Assembly: GCF_009765875.1 (NCBI RefSeq)
Contig: NZ_LMUP01000002.1
Coordinates: 186,001-250,000, forward strand
DNA: 64,000 nt
Origin: Pedobacter sp. L105
GTDB lineage: Bacteria > Bacteroidota > Bacteroidia > Sphingobacteriales > Sphingobacteriaceae
Direction of reading: 5' to 3'
Shown here: positions 9,715 to 17,203 of the stretch, in pieces
How positions within the stretch are numbered: position 1 is the stretch's first letter
Layout: each line of letters starts with the position of its first letter
Notes under the pieces: model-generated
Seen by the model: the letters and a program-made list of their open reading frames with translations, nothing else
What the model was told of the DNA's origin: nothing
Databases searched by the model: none
Translations under genes and position numbers: made by a program

Positions 9715-10404
9715 TTACCCCCATTTCCCTAAGCCTATTCTGGCGCGGTAAAGGTCTTCCAGATTGAATTTAAATTCCGGAAAAACCGCAGATATCAGTT
9801 CCTTATTATAAAAATTCCCGCCAGTAGATTGATACTTTTGATGTTCATTCAGCTGGTAGATATAGAAGTACTTTTTCTTTGGATGAATTACCCAATATTC
9901 TTTTACACCTGCTTCTTCATAAATTTCAAACTTGTCTATGAGTTCCCTTTTGTTACTTCCTGTTGATAAAATCTCTATAATAAGATCAGGCGCGCCTATA
10001 CATCCTCTTTCATCAATCTTATTCTGATCACAAACCATACAGATATCCGGCTGTATTACTGTATAAATGTCTTCATCAGCAGTAGATTTCTTAGGCAGCC
10101 TAACATCAAATGGCGAGATAAAAAGCTCACAGCCCGGGCAGGATAATACTGCAGAAAGTTTAATGTACAACAAACCACATAAATGCTGGTGTGTGGTAGA
10201 TGGCCCAGGACTCATCTTAAATACTTTTCCTCTGATCAATTCCAGCCGGTCGTCAAACTTCCAGCTGAAATAGTCCGCATAAGAATATGTTCCTGAAAAA
10301 TCGATGTCAGATACCTTACTGATAGGCTCATCATCCAGTATAGAACGGTAGGTTTTAATTTTAGCAGGTTTCCTTTTTGCAGTAGTTATAGATTTCTTTT
10401 TCAT
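9715..10404 (-). CDS. Uma2-family PD-(D/E)XK endonuclease-like protein
   Basis: 229-aa protein of the Uma2 (DUF820) family, a restriction-nuclease-fold group common in cyanobacteria and Bacteroidota whose biological role is poorly known. A basic N-terminal tail (about 20 residues) precedes the core. The core motifs are LELIRGKVFKMSPGPSTTHQ, then IQPDICMVC (catalytic Asp) and APDLIIEILS (catalytic Glu), then KEYWVIHP. Its first 57 codons and its upstream DNA are duplicated in decayed form at 16.8-17.1 kb. This copy appears intact. Confidence 0.85.
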   Translation of the reverse strand: MKKKSITTAKRKPAKIKTYRSILDDEPISKVSDIDFSGTYSYADYFSWKFDDRLELIRGKVFKMSPGPSTTHQHLCGLLYIKLSAVLSCPGCELFISPFDVRLPKKSTADEDIYTVIQPDICMVCDQNKIDERGCIGAPDLIIEILSTGSNKRELIDKFEIYEEAGVKEYWVIHPKKKYFYIYQLNEHQKYQSTGGNFYNKELISAVFPEFKFNLEDLYRARIGLGKWG

Positions 10405-10567
10405 TAATAATTAATTATTAAGAAACAAATTTACTAAGCTGATTGCATTAATAAAAACATTTGTTCTGACCTAAATATCAATATAATAATGATTTGCGAT
10501 TCATTTTTTCAATTTCCACCAGAATATCTAGCCCTGTTAAAGATTGTTCAAGTTATCTGTAAGAATA
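10234..10567. repeat. Left copy of a 334-bp direct repeat flanking the accessory island
   Basis: This segment covers the first 57 codons of the Uma2 gene and its upstream DNA through GTTATCTGTAAGAATA. It aligns almost collinearly with 16815-17147 in the same orientation; the offset changes by only one base end to end. By eye roughly four fifths of positions match, so the duplication is old. It marks the left limit of the AT-rich island. Confidence 0.8.
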
Positions 10568-11017
10568 TTGAACCTGCTATACGAAAAATATCAAAAACTG
10601 CGGTTAAGCTTTCCTGATTGAAGGTTATCACGCATACCCATCCATTTGTTTTTGAATCAGTCGGTTTTAGTACTGTACTTATAACAGACGGCCTGAAGTA
10701 AATTTTTGATCCTATTTCTTTATCGATGTGAAGTAACTTCGCTATACTGAAGTCAATAGTGTGGATATCAATATTTGGTCTAGATGAACCGCTTTTAGTA
10801 GATAAGACAATAAGCCCATTGGAAAAATCAATTCAGCTTGTGTTCTTCCAATCGTTAATTCAGAGTAATCAAATGTTTTTAATATGCTTACATGTTTGAA
10901 CATTTTATAAAACGTAGAATCATCCAAGTTTATTTTAATATTTGTGCTTTTTTTATCACGATAATCAATTTTGATTTTAACTGCAAAGCTATACGTTGCA
11001 ACGGAATCCTGCCATTT
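10548..11017 (-). pseudogene. Decayed gene of unknown function with one frameshift
   Basis: Read on the minus strand, an open frame from about 11017 runs through VATYSFAVKIKIDYRDKK and on to TIGRTQAELIF. It then shifts frame near 10825 and continues as NGLIVLSTKSGSSRPNIDI and so on to a TGA at 10548, about 155 codons in total. The frame is closed upstream by TAA and no start is visible, so the 5' end is lost. I recognise no family. Its last codons lie inside the left direct repeat. Confidence 0.4.
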
Positions 11018-11072
11018 TTAAACTTGAAATTGTCCGCTTTAACTTAATACATCATTAAGCCTATGGTTATAA

Positions 11073-11240
11073 GGAGATTGGAAAACCAATTTTGGCTTTT
11101 CCTACTATAATGTTGAAGATCCTTATGTTTTAAAAAATGCATTTTGCTCTTATAGATTTACTAAGCATGAATATCCTTTACCGGAGTGGTTTAAGACACT
11201 CCGGTCGAGGATTGAAAAATCAATTATTGCGATAGTTTAG
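11073..11240 (+). pseudogene. C-terminal gene remnant, unknown family
   Basis: A 55-codon frame beginning just after a stop reads GDWKTNFGFSYYNVEDPYVL and ends KSIIAIV-stop. The amino-acid composition looks protein-like, but there is no start. It is probably the tail of a deleted gene. Confidence 0.25.
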
Positions 11241-11348
11241 CAAATCGGGAATAGGATCTGAGATGAGTAAAACGGCGATATGTAAAACGACCACTTTACA
11301 AAAAACTTATAAAACTAATCCGGTTTGTAATTTAACACTATTGATTTT

Positions 11349-11516
11349 TTAAAGATTTTTAGTCGGCATATCTATAGCTTTTCCATCTATTACAGACTGA
11401 ATATTTGCGGCGGTGATTTGTTCAGCGTCTGTTTTAGCTACAATTATTCCATTTAATAAACCTACTAAAATAGGACGGCTAGAGAAGATCAGTAAAAGAT
11501 GGACAGGTGATGACAG
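11349..11516 (-). pseudogene. C-terminal gene remnant, unknown family
   Basis: The minus-strand frame reads SSRPILVGLLNGIIVAKTDA, then EQITAANIQSVIDGKAIDMP, and ends TKNL-stop, with an in-frame stop upstream at 11517 and no start codon. It resembles the end of a real protein, but the family is not recognised. Confidence 0.25.
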
Positions 11517-11561
11517 CTAGGGCGATTCGTCCTGGCTTCATTTTAGATTACTACTTACAAC

Positions 11562-11610
11562 GTAAGCTAACACTACAGCACAGGTTCCATTTGCTGTAGT
11601 GTTAGCTTAC
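11562..11610. repeat. Perfect 19-bp inverted repeat (hairpin)
   Basis: GTAAGCTAACACTACAGCA (11562-11580) is perfectly complementary to 11592-11610 across an 11-nt loop. There is no T-run on either side and no intact gene nearby. It may be a remnant terminator or a mobile-element end. Confidence 0.7.
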
Positions 11611-11644
11611 AATTGATCCATCAAATTATAACTGGTACAAGTCG

Positions 11645-11860
11645 ATGGACTTAGTATCAGGAAAATTAGAAAAAGCAATTGAAGTAACTGTAACCCCTCC
11701 TAATAAAGATGTATATCTGGATAACTTCATTTGGCTGCATGCAAAACTCACGAAACAAAGCTAAACTGGAAAACCAAAATGATGGACTTCGTTTCTCCAT
11801 TTTACAAAACATGCTACAATGGAATTGATAACACAATCCACGCTTGAAAAAGTTAGAAAA
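11645..11860 (+). pseudogene. Fragmented coding remnant
   Basis: A 39-codon frame (11645-11764, MDLVSGKLEKAIEV...) is followed in another frame by KLNWKTKMMDFVSPFYKTCY and so on, closing near 11850. This suggests one decayed gene with a frameshift. It is too short to classify. Confidence 0.2.
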
Positions 11861-11882
11861 AAAGCAGAGACTAACTCCTGCC

Positions 11883-11909
11883 AAACGAATGGGGAGGCAC
11901 CATTCGTTT
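11883..11909. terminator. Hairpin terminator downstream of the DUF1573 gene
   Basis: AAACGAATGG (11883-11892) pairs perfectly with CCATTCGTTT (11900-11909) across a 7-nt loop. It lies about 30 bp after the minus-strand DUF1573 stop. An AATAAATTTTT tract follows on the plus strand. Confidence 0.55.
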
Positions 11910-11937
11910 AATAAATTTTTGAATACATATGACTTAT

Positions 11938-12315
11938 CTACATAGTATGATATTTTATATAGACTCTCTCAAATATGTTTTCAGTATTATCTTTGAAAGT
12001 AAACAACACAAGTTTGTCAAGATTTGAATGACTACCTGAAGCTAATATTTTAAATGGCACTTTTAAAGAATCTCCAGGTAAAATAATGACGTTTTTTCTT
12101 AATTTAATTGATATACATTCACAACTAACTATGTAATTAATAATATTAAGTTTAGAATTGCCGACATTGTAAATTGTTAAATTAGAATTCTTAGTTTCAC
12201 TTGGTTGTACAATTCCCACATCTATTGGGTTGGATTTAAATATAGGCTTTTCTTCTTTACACGAGAAGAATAAAATAATCGAAAAGAGACTGAAATATAG
12301 ATACAATTTATACAA
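11938..12315 (-). CDS. DUF1573-family lipoprotein
   Basis: 125-aa lipoprotein with a signal peptide and lipobox ending LFFSC (Cys19). The mature part is a single DUF1573 Ig-like fold: the patterns VGIVQPSETKNSNLTIYN, C-x-C in SCECISI and PGDSLKVPFKI are typical of this Bacteroidota family. It lies 57 bp downstream of the fulvocin C-related gene on the same strand and is probably co-transcribed. A role as an envelope partner or chaperone of that protein is only inference from position. Codons are very AT-rich compared with the 0-10 kb genes, fitting an acquired island. Confidence 0.8.
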   Translation of the reverse strand: MYKLYLYFSLFSIILFFSCKEEKPIFKSNPIDVGIVQPSETKNSNLTIYNVGNSKLNIINYIVSCECISIKLRKNVIILPGDSLKVPFKILASGSHSNLDKLVLFTFKDNTENIFERVYIKYHTM

Positions 12316-12372
12316 GGTAAAAAAGATTAAATTACGTAATGTTATTGATTACTTTAAGCAATAATAATACAG

Positions 12373-13014
12373 CTAAATATCATTAGAACATGTACCGGTA
12401 CAATTAGAAGAACCAGTAATGCCACACGTGCCTTTCTGTCTACATGAGTTGTCGTTACAGGTAGCGTTTAGTACTCCGCAAGAAATGGAATAGTAACAAT
12501 CACAACTAGTGACAACGTTTGGTATTAATATTCGGTTTGAAGTATTATTTAAATCATTTATATAATTATCGGCTTTTTGGATTGAAAAATTGTCGTTAAA
12601 ATATGCACATTCGATAAGTAAGTAAAGCTGCTTTCTGGTGAAATTTTCACCGAAATACGGTAAATTTTTTTTTAGAAAAATTTCACCTTGAGAGGGATCT
12701 TCATATAATTTTTCAACAGTAACTGAATTTACAAAATTTTGAATTGCGACTATTATTGCTTTTTGTCGTGTATTGAGTGTCAATGAATCATTTTTCAAAA
12801 TGGCATTCCATTTAGCGTTCCATAGTTTTTGCTTATCATTTGAAGAAAGCAAACTATAACTTTGTCTCAATTCCAATATCGACGTTGATTTTAGAACCTG
12901 CTTTGTAGCAACGGATAAATTCCGATTTACATCTTCAATTTTAGTTGAATCTTTAGTACAACTCATGAAAAATAAAAATGGGAGAGTGAAAAATAGATGT
13001 TTTCTGATTAGCAT
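12373..13014 (-). CDS. Bacteriocin fulvocin C-related lipoprotein with eight C-terminal cysteines
   Basis: 213-aa protein with a lipoprotein signal (FFMSC, Cys19), a helical middle of about 140 residues and a cysteine-rich tail. The tail has Cys at 171, 173, 179, 186, 191, 197, 205 and 209, plus a lone Cys at 136. Eight cysteines in about 40 residues match the size and cysteine count of fulvocin C, a disulfide-rich myxobacterial bacteriocin of about 45 residues. Family proteins in Bacteroidota carry this tail behind a leader-like domain. Whether the tail is released, toxic or structural is unknown. It is divergent from the MutS-like gene across a 17-bp perfect hairpin. Confidence 0.72.
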   Translation of the reverse strand: MLIRKHLFFTLPFLFFMSCTKDSTKIEDVNRNLSVATKQVLKSTSILELRQSYSLLSSNDKQKLWNAKWNAILKNDSLTLNTRQKAIIVAIQNFVNSVTVEKLYEDPSQGEIFLKKNLPYFGENFTRKQLYLLIECAYFNDNFSIQKADNYINDLNNTSNRILIPNVVTSCDCYYSISCGVLNATCNDNSCRQKGTCGITGSSNCTGTCSNDI

Positions 13015-13115
13015 ATGTTTTATTTATTTGAATTTTGAGATTAAAGTAATATATTTCGTTCTTTGTAAGTTAATAAATTAATTTCTTTATTATTATAAAT
13101 TTATATAATAAGATT

Positions 13116-13150
13116 TAGTGTATTATTGATGTAACATCAATAATACACTA
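13116..13150. repeat. Perfect 17-bp inverted repeat with 1-nt spacer between divergent genes
   Basis: TAGTGTATTATTGATGT (13116-13132) is complementary to 13134-13150 with a single A between. It sits about 100 bp before the fulvocin-related start and about 200 bp before the MutS-like start, where an operator would be expected. The rest of 13015-13347 is AT-rich and holds no gene. Confidence 0.7.
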
Positions 13151-13275
13151 TTACTAACATTAAGCGATGATTTTCGATTATTAGTTTAGTGACTGCTAAG
13201 TAATAGGTGTTTTTGGAATAATTTATTTTAAAAATAAAATATGGTTATGTGATATAATGTATTTTAATCTGTCAG

Positions 13276-13306
13276 TTTAGATCATTATTTTATAGCCTTA
13301 GTTTTG
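13276..13306 (+). promoter_or_regulatory. Bacteroidota-type promoter for the MutS-like gene
   Basis: TAGTTTTG (13299-13306) fits the -7 consensus TAnnTTTG. TTTA at 13276-13279 with a 19-bp spacer approximates the -33 TTTG box. The start codon follows 41 bp downstream. Confidence 0.45.
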
Positions 13307-13347
13307 AAAAGAATAGCAATAAACAAATTTTTAATATAAACTACATT

Positions 13348-14679
13348 ATGAGTTTTAATATTGATAATCAAACATATAGGGATCTAAACATATTTGACAG
13401 TTACTCGGAGCCTATTTATAATATGTTCAAAGGTACAAGAACATTAGGCGCAAGGGATTTGTTAAAAGCAATAATGCAAAATCCAAGCACTGATATTCAA
13501 TATATTTCATCCAGGAGAGATGCGATAAAATATTTCTTTGATAATAAATTAAGTCTCGAGATAAAAAACGAGAATTTAGATTTAATAGAATTTTATCTAA
13601 ACTCCAATGGAAGAAAATCTGAAAAAAATTTGATCGATTCATTTGTAAAGTATGTTACAAAAAACTCCAGTAATGATTACTATATAATTAAGACAGGGCT
13701 TAAAAATCTTATAAAACTAGTGAAATATATCTCTACTTTTAATTTAGAGATAATGGCAAAGGATGATGTACCCGACAGTTTGATTAAGATTTCAGAAAAA
13801 ATCAAATCAATTATTGAGGTTGGATTATTATGTGATGCAATTAGGCTTAATGAAGATACTCTTAACTTCTATCAAATAACCAAACTTGATCATGCCTTTC
13901 GAGGTGAGGAAAAAGACAAAATTTTTGAATTTTTGCAAATTGTATATGAATTTGATGTCTTAGAAAGTCTGGCTTTAACAACAAAGAAGAAGGGTTTGTG
14001 CTTTCCAGAATATATAGATGGCGATGATATTAATGTTTCTATAATCAGTTTATTTCATCCACAAATACCGAATCCGGTAAAAAATGATATCGTCTTTAAA
14101 AGAGAAGATAATATTCTTTTTTTAACAGGTTCAAATATGTCAGGAAAATCATCTTTGCTTAAATCCCTTGGCTTAATTATTTATTTATCACACTTGGGTT
14201 TTCCTGTACCTGCTACAGCGATGAAAACAACAATATTCAATGGCTTAATCACAACAATAAATTTGCCTGACGATATCAACCAGGGATTAAGCCACTATTA
14301 TAGTGAAGTCAAAAGGGTAAAACAGATTGCTTCTGCATTACTTGAAAATGATAAAATGTTCATTATATTAGATGAATTGTTTAAGGGTACCAACGTTAAA
14401 GATGCATTTGACGCTTCTTTACTAATTATCTCAGAACTTACCCATATACATAATTCGGTTTTTTTAATCTCTACTCACATCATGGAGTTAGCCGAAGTAT
14501 TAAATAAATACAAAAACATTTCATTCAAGTATTTAGATACCTCCTATGAGGAGAAAAAAGTAAGATTTACATACAAATTAACAGATGGCATCTCTAGTGA
14601 ACGCTTAGGGATGTTCATTGTTGAGAATGAGGGAATAGTTGATATAATCAAAAAAGCAAGTTACAAGCAAAAGAAATGA
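13348..14679 (+). CDS. Short MutS-related ATPase
   Basis: 443-aa protein with MutS core and ATPase domains but no mismatch-binding or connector domains. An N-terminal lever-like region includes RTLGARDLLKAIM and ISSRRDAIKYF (residues 31-63), the usual core-domain start. The ATPase has Walker A TGSNMSGKSS (261-268), Walker B IILDELFKGT (D342, E343) and a terminal His in ISTH (H377). Length and layout match the short MutS-like proteins of Bacteroidota that are not post-replicative repair enzymes; their function is unknown. It lies in the AT-rich island, divergent from the fulvocin-related operon. Confidence 0.85.
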   Translation: MSFNIDNQTYRDLNIFDSYSEPIYNMFKGTRTLGARDLLKAIMQNPSTDIQYISSRRDAIKYFFDNKLSLEIKNENLDLIEFYLNSNGRKSEKNLIDSFVKYVTKNSSNDYYIIKTGLKNLIKLVKYISTFNLEIMAKDDVPDSLIKISEKIKSIIEVGLLCDAIRLNEDTLNFYQITKLDHAFRGEEKDKIFEFLQIVYEFDVLESLALTTKKKGLCFPEYIDGDDINVSIISLFHPQIPNPVKNDIVFKREDNILFLTGSNMSGKSSLLKSLGLIIYLSHLGFPVPATAMKTTIFNGLITTINLPDDINQGLSHYYSEVKRVKQIASALLENDKMFIILDELFKGTNVKDAFDASLLIISELTHIHNSVFLISTHIMELAEVLNKYKNISFKYLDTSYEEKKVRFTYKLTDGISSERLGMFIVENEGIVDIIKKASYKQKK

Positions 14680-14718
14680 TTAACCCACTTTGTCAGGATT
14701 TCTACAGCTGTTTGTTGC

Positions 14719-14964
14719 ATGTGCAAGGTCGTACCTAATGGTACACCAGGATCAGTAATTGGAAAGTAAAAGACCAGTAGGGGTTCTCCCGATTCCTTTT
14801 ATGTAGATGGAGATAAATACGTCTTCGTGGAATGCACCATAATGGAGCGTGTTGCTAGTGCAAAGAGCTTTCACAAAAAACTAACCGATGATGTTGAGCA
14901 TTGCTTTGATTATGCAATGACCGTTATTCATTACTCTCGGAAGAAAACCGTAACAAATACGTAA
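14719..14964 (+). pseudogene. Fragment of a PD-(D/E)XK-like defence-type protein
   Basis: An 82-codon frame contains one internal TAA (14767-14769). It reads CKVVPNGTPGSVIGK, stop, KTSRGSPDSFYVDGDKYVF, then VECT, and later HKKLTDDVEHCFD. The pattern S-P-D-S-F followed by Y-V-F-V-E-C-T is typical of restriction-like N-terminal domains of large NTPase or TPR defence proteins. Everything after this domain is gone. Family assignment is from memory of the motif. Confidence 0.42.
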
Positions 14965-15056
14965 CAGACCAAATTTTGCATTTTTAAAAATAGTTCGTAA
15001 ACTGCTTTTGTAAGATAGAAAAGGACATTTTGCCTTTAATATGGCGGTTAGGCTAC

Positions 15057-15073
15057 AAGACTCATAATCTTTT
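15057..15073 (+). repeat. tRNA-Met-like anticodon arm, left member of a 17-bp inverted pair
   Basis: AAGACTCATAATCTTTT is the perfect reverse complement of 16069-16085. GACTCATAATC matches the CAT anticodon stem-loop of methionine tRNA. GGTTAG precedes it and TTCAAATC follows, as in D and T arms, but the acceptor ends do not pair. It is a degenerate tRNA-like remnant, not a gene. Confidence 0.45.
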
Positions 15074-15147
15074 ACTCAAACACTTTTTCAAATCGTGTTA
15101 AGATTGATTTAAGTTTTCTAATATTTTTTTCGGAAGCAATGTTGAAT

Positions 15148-15177
15148 AAATTAGATTATCTTTTTTTTATCTAATTT
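15148..15177. promoter_or_regulatory. 9-bp inverted repeat before the membrane protease gene
   Basis: AAATTAGAT (15148-15156) and ATCTAATTT (15169-15177) are a perfect inverted repeat around a T-rich spacer. The right arm ends 6 bp before the ATG, so a repressor site or translation-blocking hairpin is possible. Confidence 0.4.
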
Positions 15178-15183
15178 CGAACA

Positions 15184-15969
15184 ATGACTTCATTTAAGCC
15201 GACCCTAAAAAAATTGACTATAGTCAATCTGAAATTCGCACTACTAACAATGTTTTTGGTGCTCTTTACGCATGCAATAGCCTACCTGTCACATGAATAT
15301 TCGCACTCGTTTCTTGCTTGGATTTTAGGTTTTAAAGAAAATCCCCTTGCACTTGACTATGGTAGTCCAACATGGCGTAATATTATATTGTTAGGTGATA
15401 TCGACGAAAACGTAAATTACAAGCAAATTATAGACAGTGGCAATGGTGTATCGGGAGGAATAATCGCTCTTGCGGGTGCCGGAATTGGTAATGGCTTACT
15501 CTATTTTTTATGTTATTGGCTAACTAAACTGGACCGTATACGATCAAGTCGTGGCGCTACAATGTTTTTATTTTGGCTATCATTAATGGGAGCTGCCAAC
15601 TTATTAAGTTATGCACCGCTAAGAGTGATTACTGATCATGGAGATATGGCAATAGCTGCGGGATGTTTTGGCATTTCTACTTGGGTATTATTCCCTTTTG
15701 TAACAGCCGGCTCAATGTATTTGATTTATCACTTCTTTTTTAAAATGTTTCCTCAAAATTATCTAAAAGTGGTTGCTGGTTCAAGCCTTAACCTTGTATT
15801 TACGATTACAATGATTTCGTATTGGTATTTCGGTTTTTTTGGAAGTGATGGCACAACAATTATCCCCATAATATCAAAATATCTCTTCATCCCTTTTTCA
15901 GCAATGTTTTTGGCTTCCAGATATCTTGATCTTCCTTCGCTGTTACAAGAATTACCCAAAAAAAAGTAA
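15184..15969 (+). CDS. Integral membrane protein with M50-like metalloprotease motifs
   Basis: 261-aa protein with about six hydrophobic segments. The first contains HEYSH (H37, E38, H41), an HExxH zinc motif placed at the end of a membrane helix as in site-2 proteases. Further on, NLLSYAPLRVITDHGD (N139, P145, D151, D154) resembles the second M50 motif, in which an Asp completes the zinc site. The spacing is not the textbook one, so this is a divergent family; activity is inference. It lies alone on the island, bracketed by the inverted tRNA-Met-like 17-mers. A processing role for a neighbouring envelope protein is conceivable but unsupported. Confidence 0.6.
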   Translation: MTSFKPTLKKLTIVNLKFALLTMFLVLFTHAIAYLSHEYSHSFLAWILGFKENPLALDYGSPTWRNIILLGDIDENVNYKQIIDSGNGVSGGIIALAGAGIGNGLLYFLCYWLTKLDRIRSSRGATMFLFWLSLMGAANLLSYAPLRVITDHGDMAIAAGCFGISTWVLFPFVTAGSMYLIYHFFFKMFPQNYLKVVAGSSLNLVFTITMISYWYFGFFGSDGTTIIPIISKYLFIPFSAMFLASRYLDLPSLLQELPKKK

Positions 15970-16068
15970 TGTTCACCTTGAATTTTTAGTACGCAATTCT
16001 ATTTGATTATTAATCCCGATATATATAGTTCCTCTGCGTTCTCATAGAACAAGCTCGAATCAGGCACC

Positions 16069-16085
16069 AAAAGATTATGAGTCTT
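16069..16085 (-). repeat. tRNA-Met-like anticodon arm, right member of the inverted pair
   Basis: On the minus strand TAGC..., CTGGTAGAG, AGACTCATAATCT and GATTCGAGC follow in the order of tRNA D, anticodon and T arms. The D-loop has extra A residues and the acceptor stem does not close. It is a decayed tRNA-Met-like sequence and a plausible integration-site remnant. Confidence 0.45.
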
Positions 16086-16122
16086 CTACTCTACCAGTTT
16101 TTTTTCGCTATCAAATATTTAA

Positions 16123-16145
16123 AAAAACCCTCTATAAAGGTTTTT
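16123..16145 (+). terminator. Weak hairpin with T-run
   Basis: AAAAACC (16123-16129) pairs with GGTTTTT (16139-16145) around a 9-nt loop, about 150 bp after the membrane protease gene. It may end that transcript. The stretch 15970-16680 otherwise holds no intact gene, only a short frame near 16240-16339 ending NRNINLGVIKQLL-stop. Confidence 0.3.
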
Positions 16146-16680
16146 CACCCCAATTTAGATAAATTATATTAAATCCTAAAAAACTCTAAAAATTATTTGA
16201 AAACATTCTTATATTTTCAAAACTTGGTGATGGATAGATATTTTGACCGAACATAATGTACTTATTAGAGCTAGCAATAAAGCGATAGTCCGAAGCAATC
16301 GAAATATTAATCTAGGTGTTATTAAACAGCTTTTATAAAATTTGCAACAAAAGCAATAAGTTAAAACATAATGAATTAACAGTATCTCATGAATCTATAT
16401 ACCTCATGTAATTTTGTTTTAGGCTAAGCGAACAGTTATAAAGATTTGAAAAGGGCCCTTTATGAGTCGTAGTGAAATAAAAAGCCATTTCGCTAAGCCT
16501 GCCAGGTAGAAAGAATACTGTGTGAAGCGGCCACAGTACACCATTCTGTTGTAATATTTGTCATTACTAGCATTATTATTATTAAACGGTGGAATAATGA
16601 TAGTTTCTTATACAAATGATCCTTCCATTATTATGCTACCAACTATCATAAAAAGGCACACATGCGTTGTTTTTTTTTTG

Positions 16681-16820
16681 CGTTATGAAAGCCGAACCGA
16701 AAAACCAATGTCTCTTTCTTATCCTGAAAACCCAACCTCTATAGGCGATCACTTAAGAAAAAAGGGACGGGGCTAAAACTAAATCAAAAAGACGTGGCGA
16801 CGGGTTGCAGATTGGATCAA
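16681..16820 (+). pseudogene. Remnant of an XRE-type helix-turn-helix regulator
   Basis: The frame reads EKPMSLSYPENPTSIGDHLR and KK. After a one-base shift in an A-run (about 16756-16762) it continues LKLNQKDVATGCRLDQ. The pattern PENPxSIGDHLRKKR-x-LxLxQKDVA is the usual beginning of a Bacteroidota XRE helix-turn-helix family. It breaks off exactly where the right direct repeat begins. Confidence 0.45.
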
Positions 16821-16985
16821 TTCCAGCCGGTCGTCAAATTTCCAGCTGATATAGTTTGCATAAGAATAAATTCCTGAAAAATCGATATCAAATACCTTAC
16901 TGCTAGGCTAACCATCCGGTATAGAACGGTAGGCTTTACTTTTTTCAGGTTTCCTTTTTATAGTTATTATAGATTTCTTTTTCAT
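16815..16985 (-). pseudogene. Truncated Uma2-family copy with an in-frame stop
   Basis: 57 codons starting MKKKSIITIKRKPEK correspond residue by residue to the start of the intact Uma2 protein at 9715-10404. Codon 27 is TAG, and the copy stops at RLELI, where the homology block ends. It is part of the right direct repeat. Confidence 0.75.
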
Positions 16986-17147
16986 CATCCATTGACTGCT
17001 AAGAAATAATTTTACCAAGCTAATTACATTAATAAAAATTTTTGTCCTGAGATAAACATCAGCATGTTAACAAATTACAAGTTATTTTCAAATTTCTATC
17101 AGAACGTCAAACCATGTTAAAGTATGTTAAAGTTATCTGTAAGAATA
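16815..17147. repeat. Right copy of the 334-bp direct repeat flanking the island
   Basis: Same orientation as 10234-10567, containing the truncated Uma2 copy and its upstream DNA. The left edge abuts the helix-turn-helix remnant abruptly. It ends in front of the TonB/outer-membrane receptor gene, suggesting that Uma2 and this receptor were once divergent neighbours. Confidence 0.8.
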
Positions 17148-17203
17148 CCGGATATACTAAATTAGAAATATTAAAAAACTACGCTAAATTTCTTAACTCT
17201 CTT

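Noticed and set aside
10742..10927. 61-codon minus frame as a small gene
   Set aside because: It is the middle of a longer frameshifted remnant (10548-11017) without its own start context.
11666..11884. 72-codon minus-strand frame
   Set aside because: The plus strand reads more like decayed protein here; the minus frame is rich in Cys, Phe and Ser, as in antisense shadows.
13427..13642. Minus-strand frame inside the MutS-like gene
   Set aside because: Antisense shadow of a well-supported coding region.
16558..16680. Upstream part of the 72-codon frame before the HTH remnant
   Set aside because: Only the part from 16681 on matches a helix-turn-helix family; the earlier codons look non-coding.
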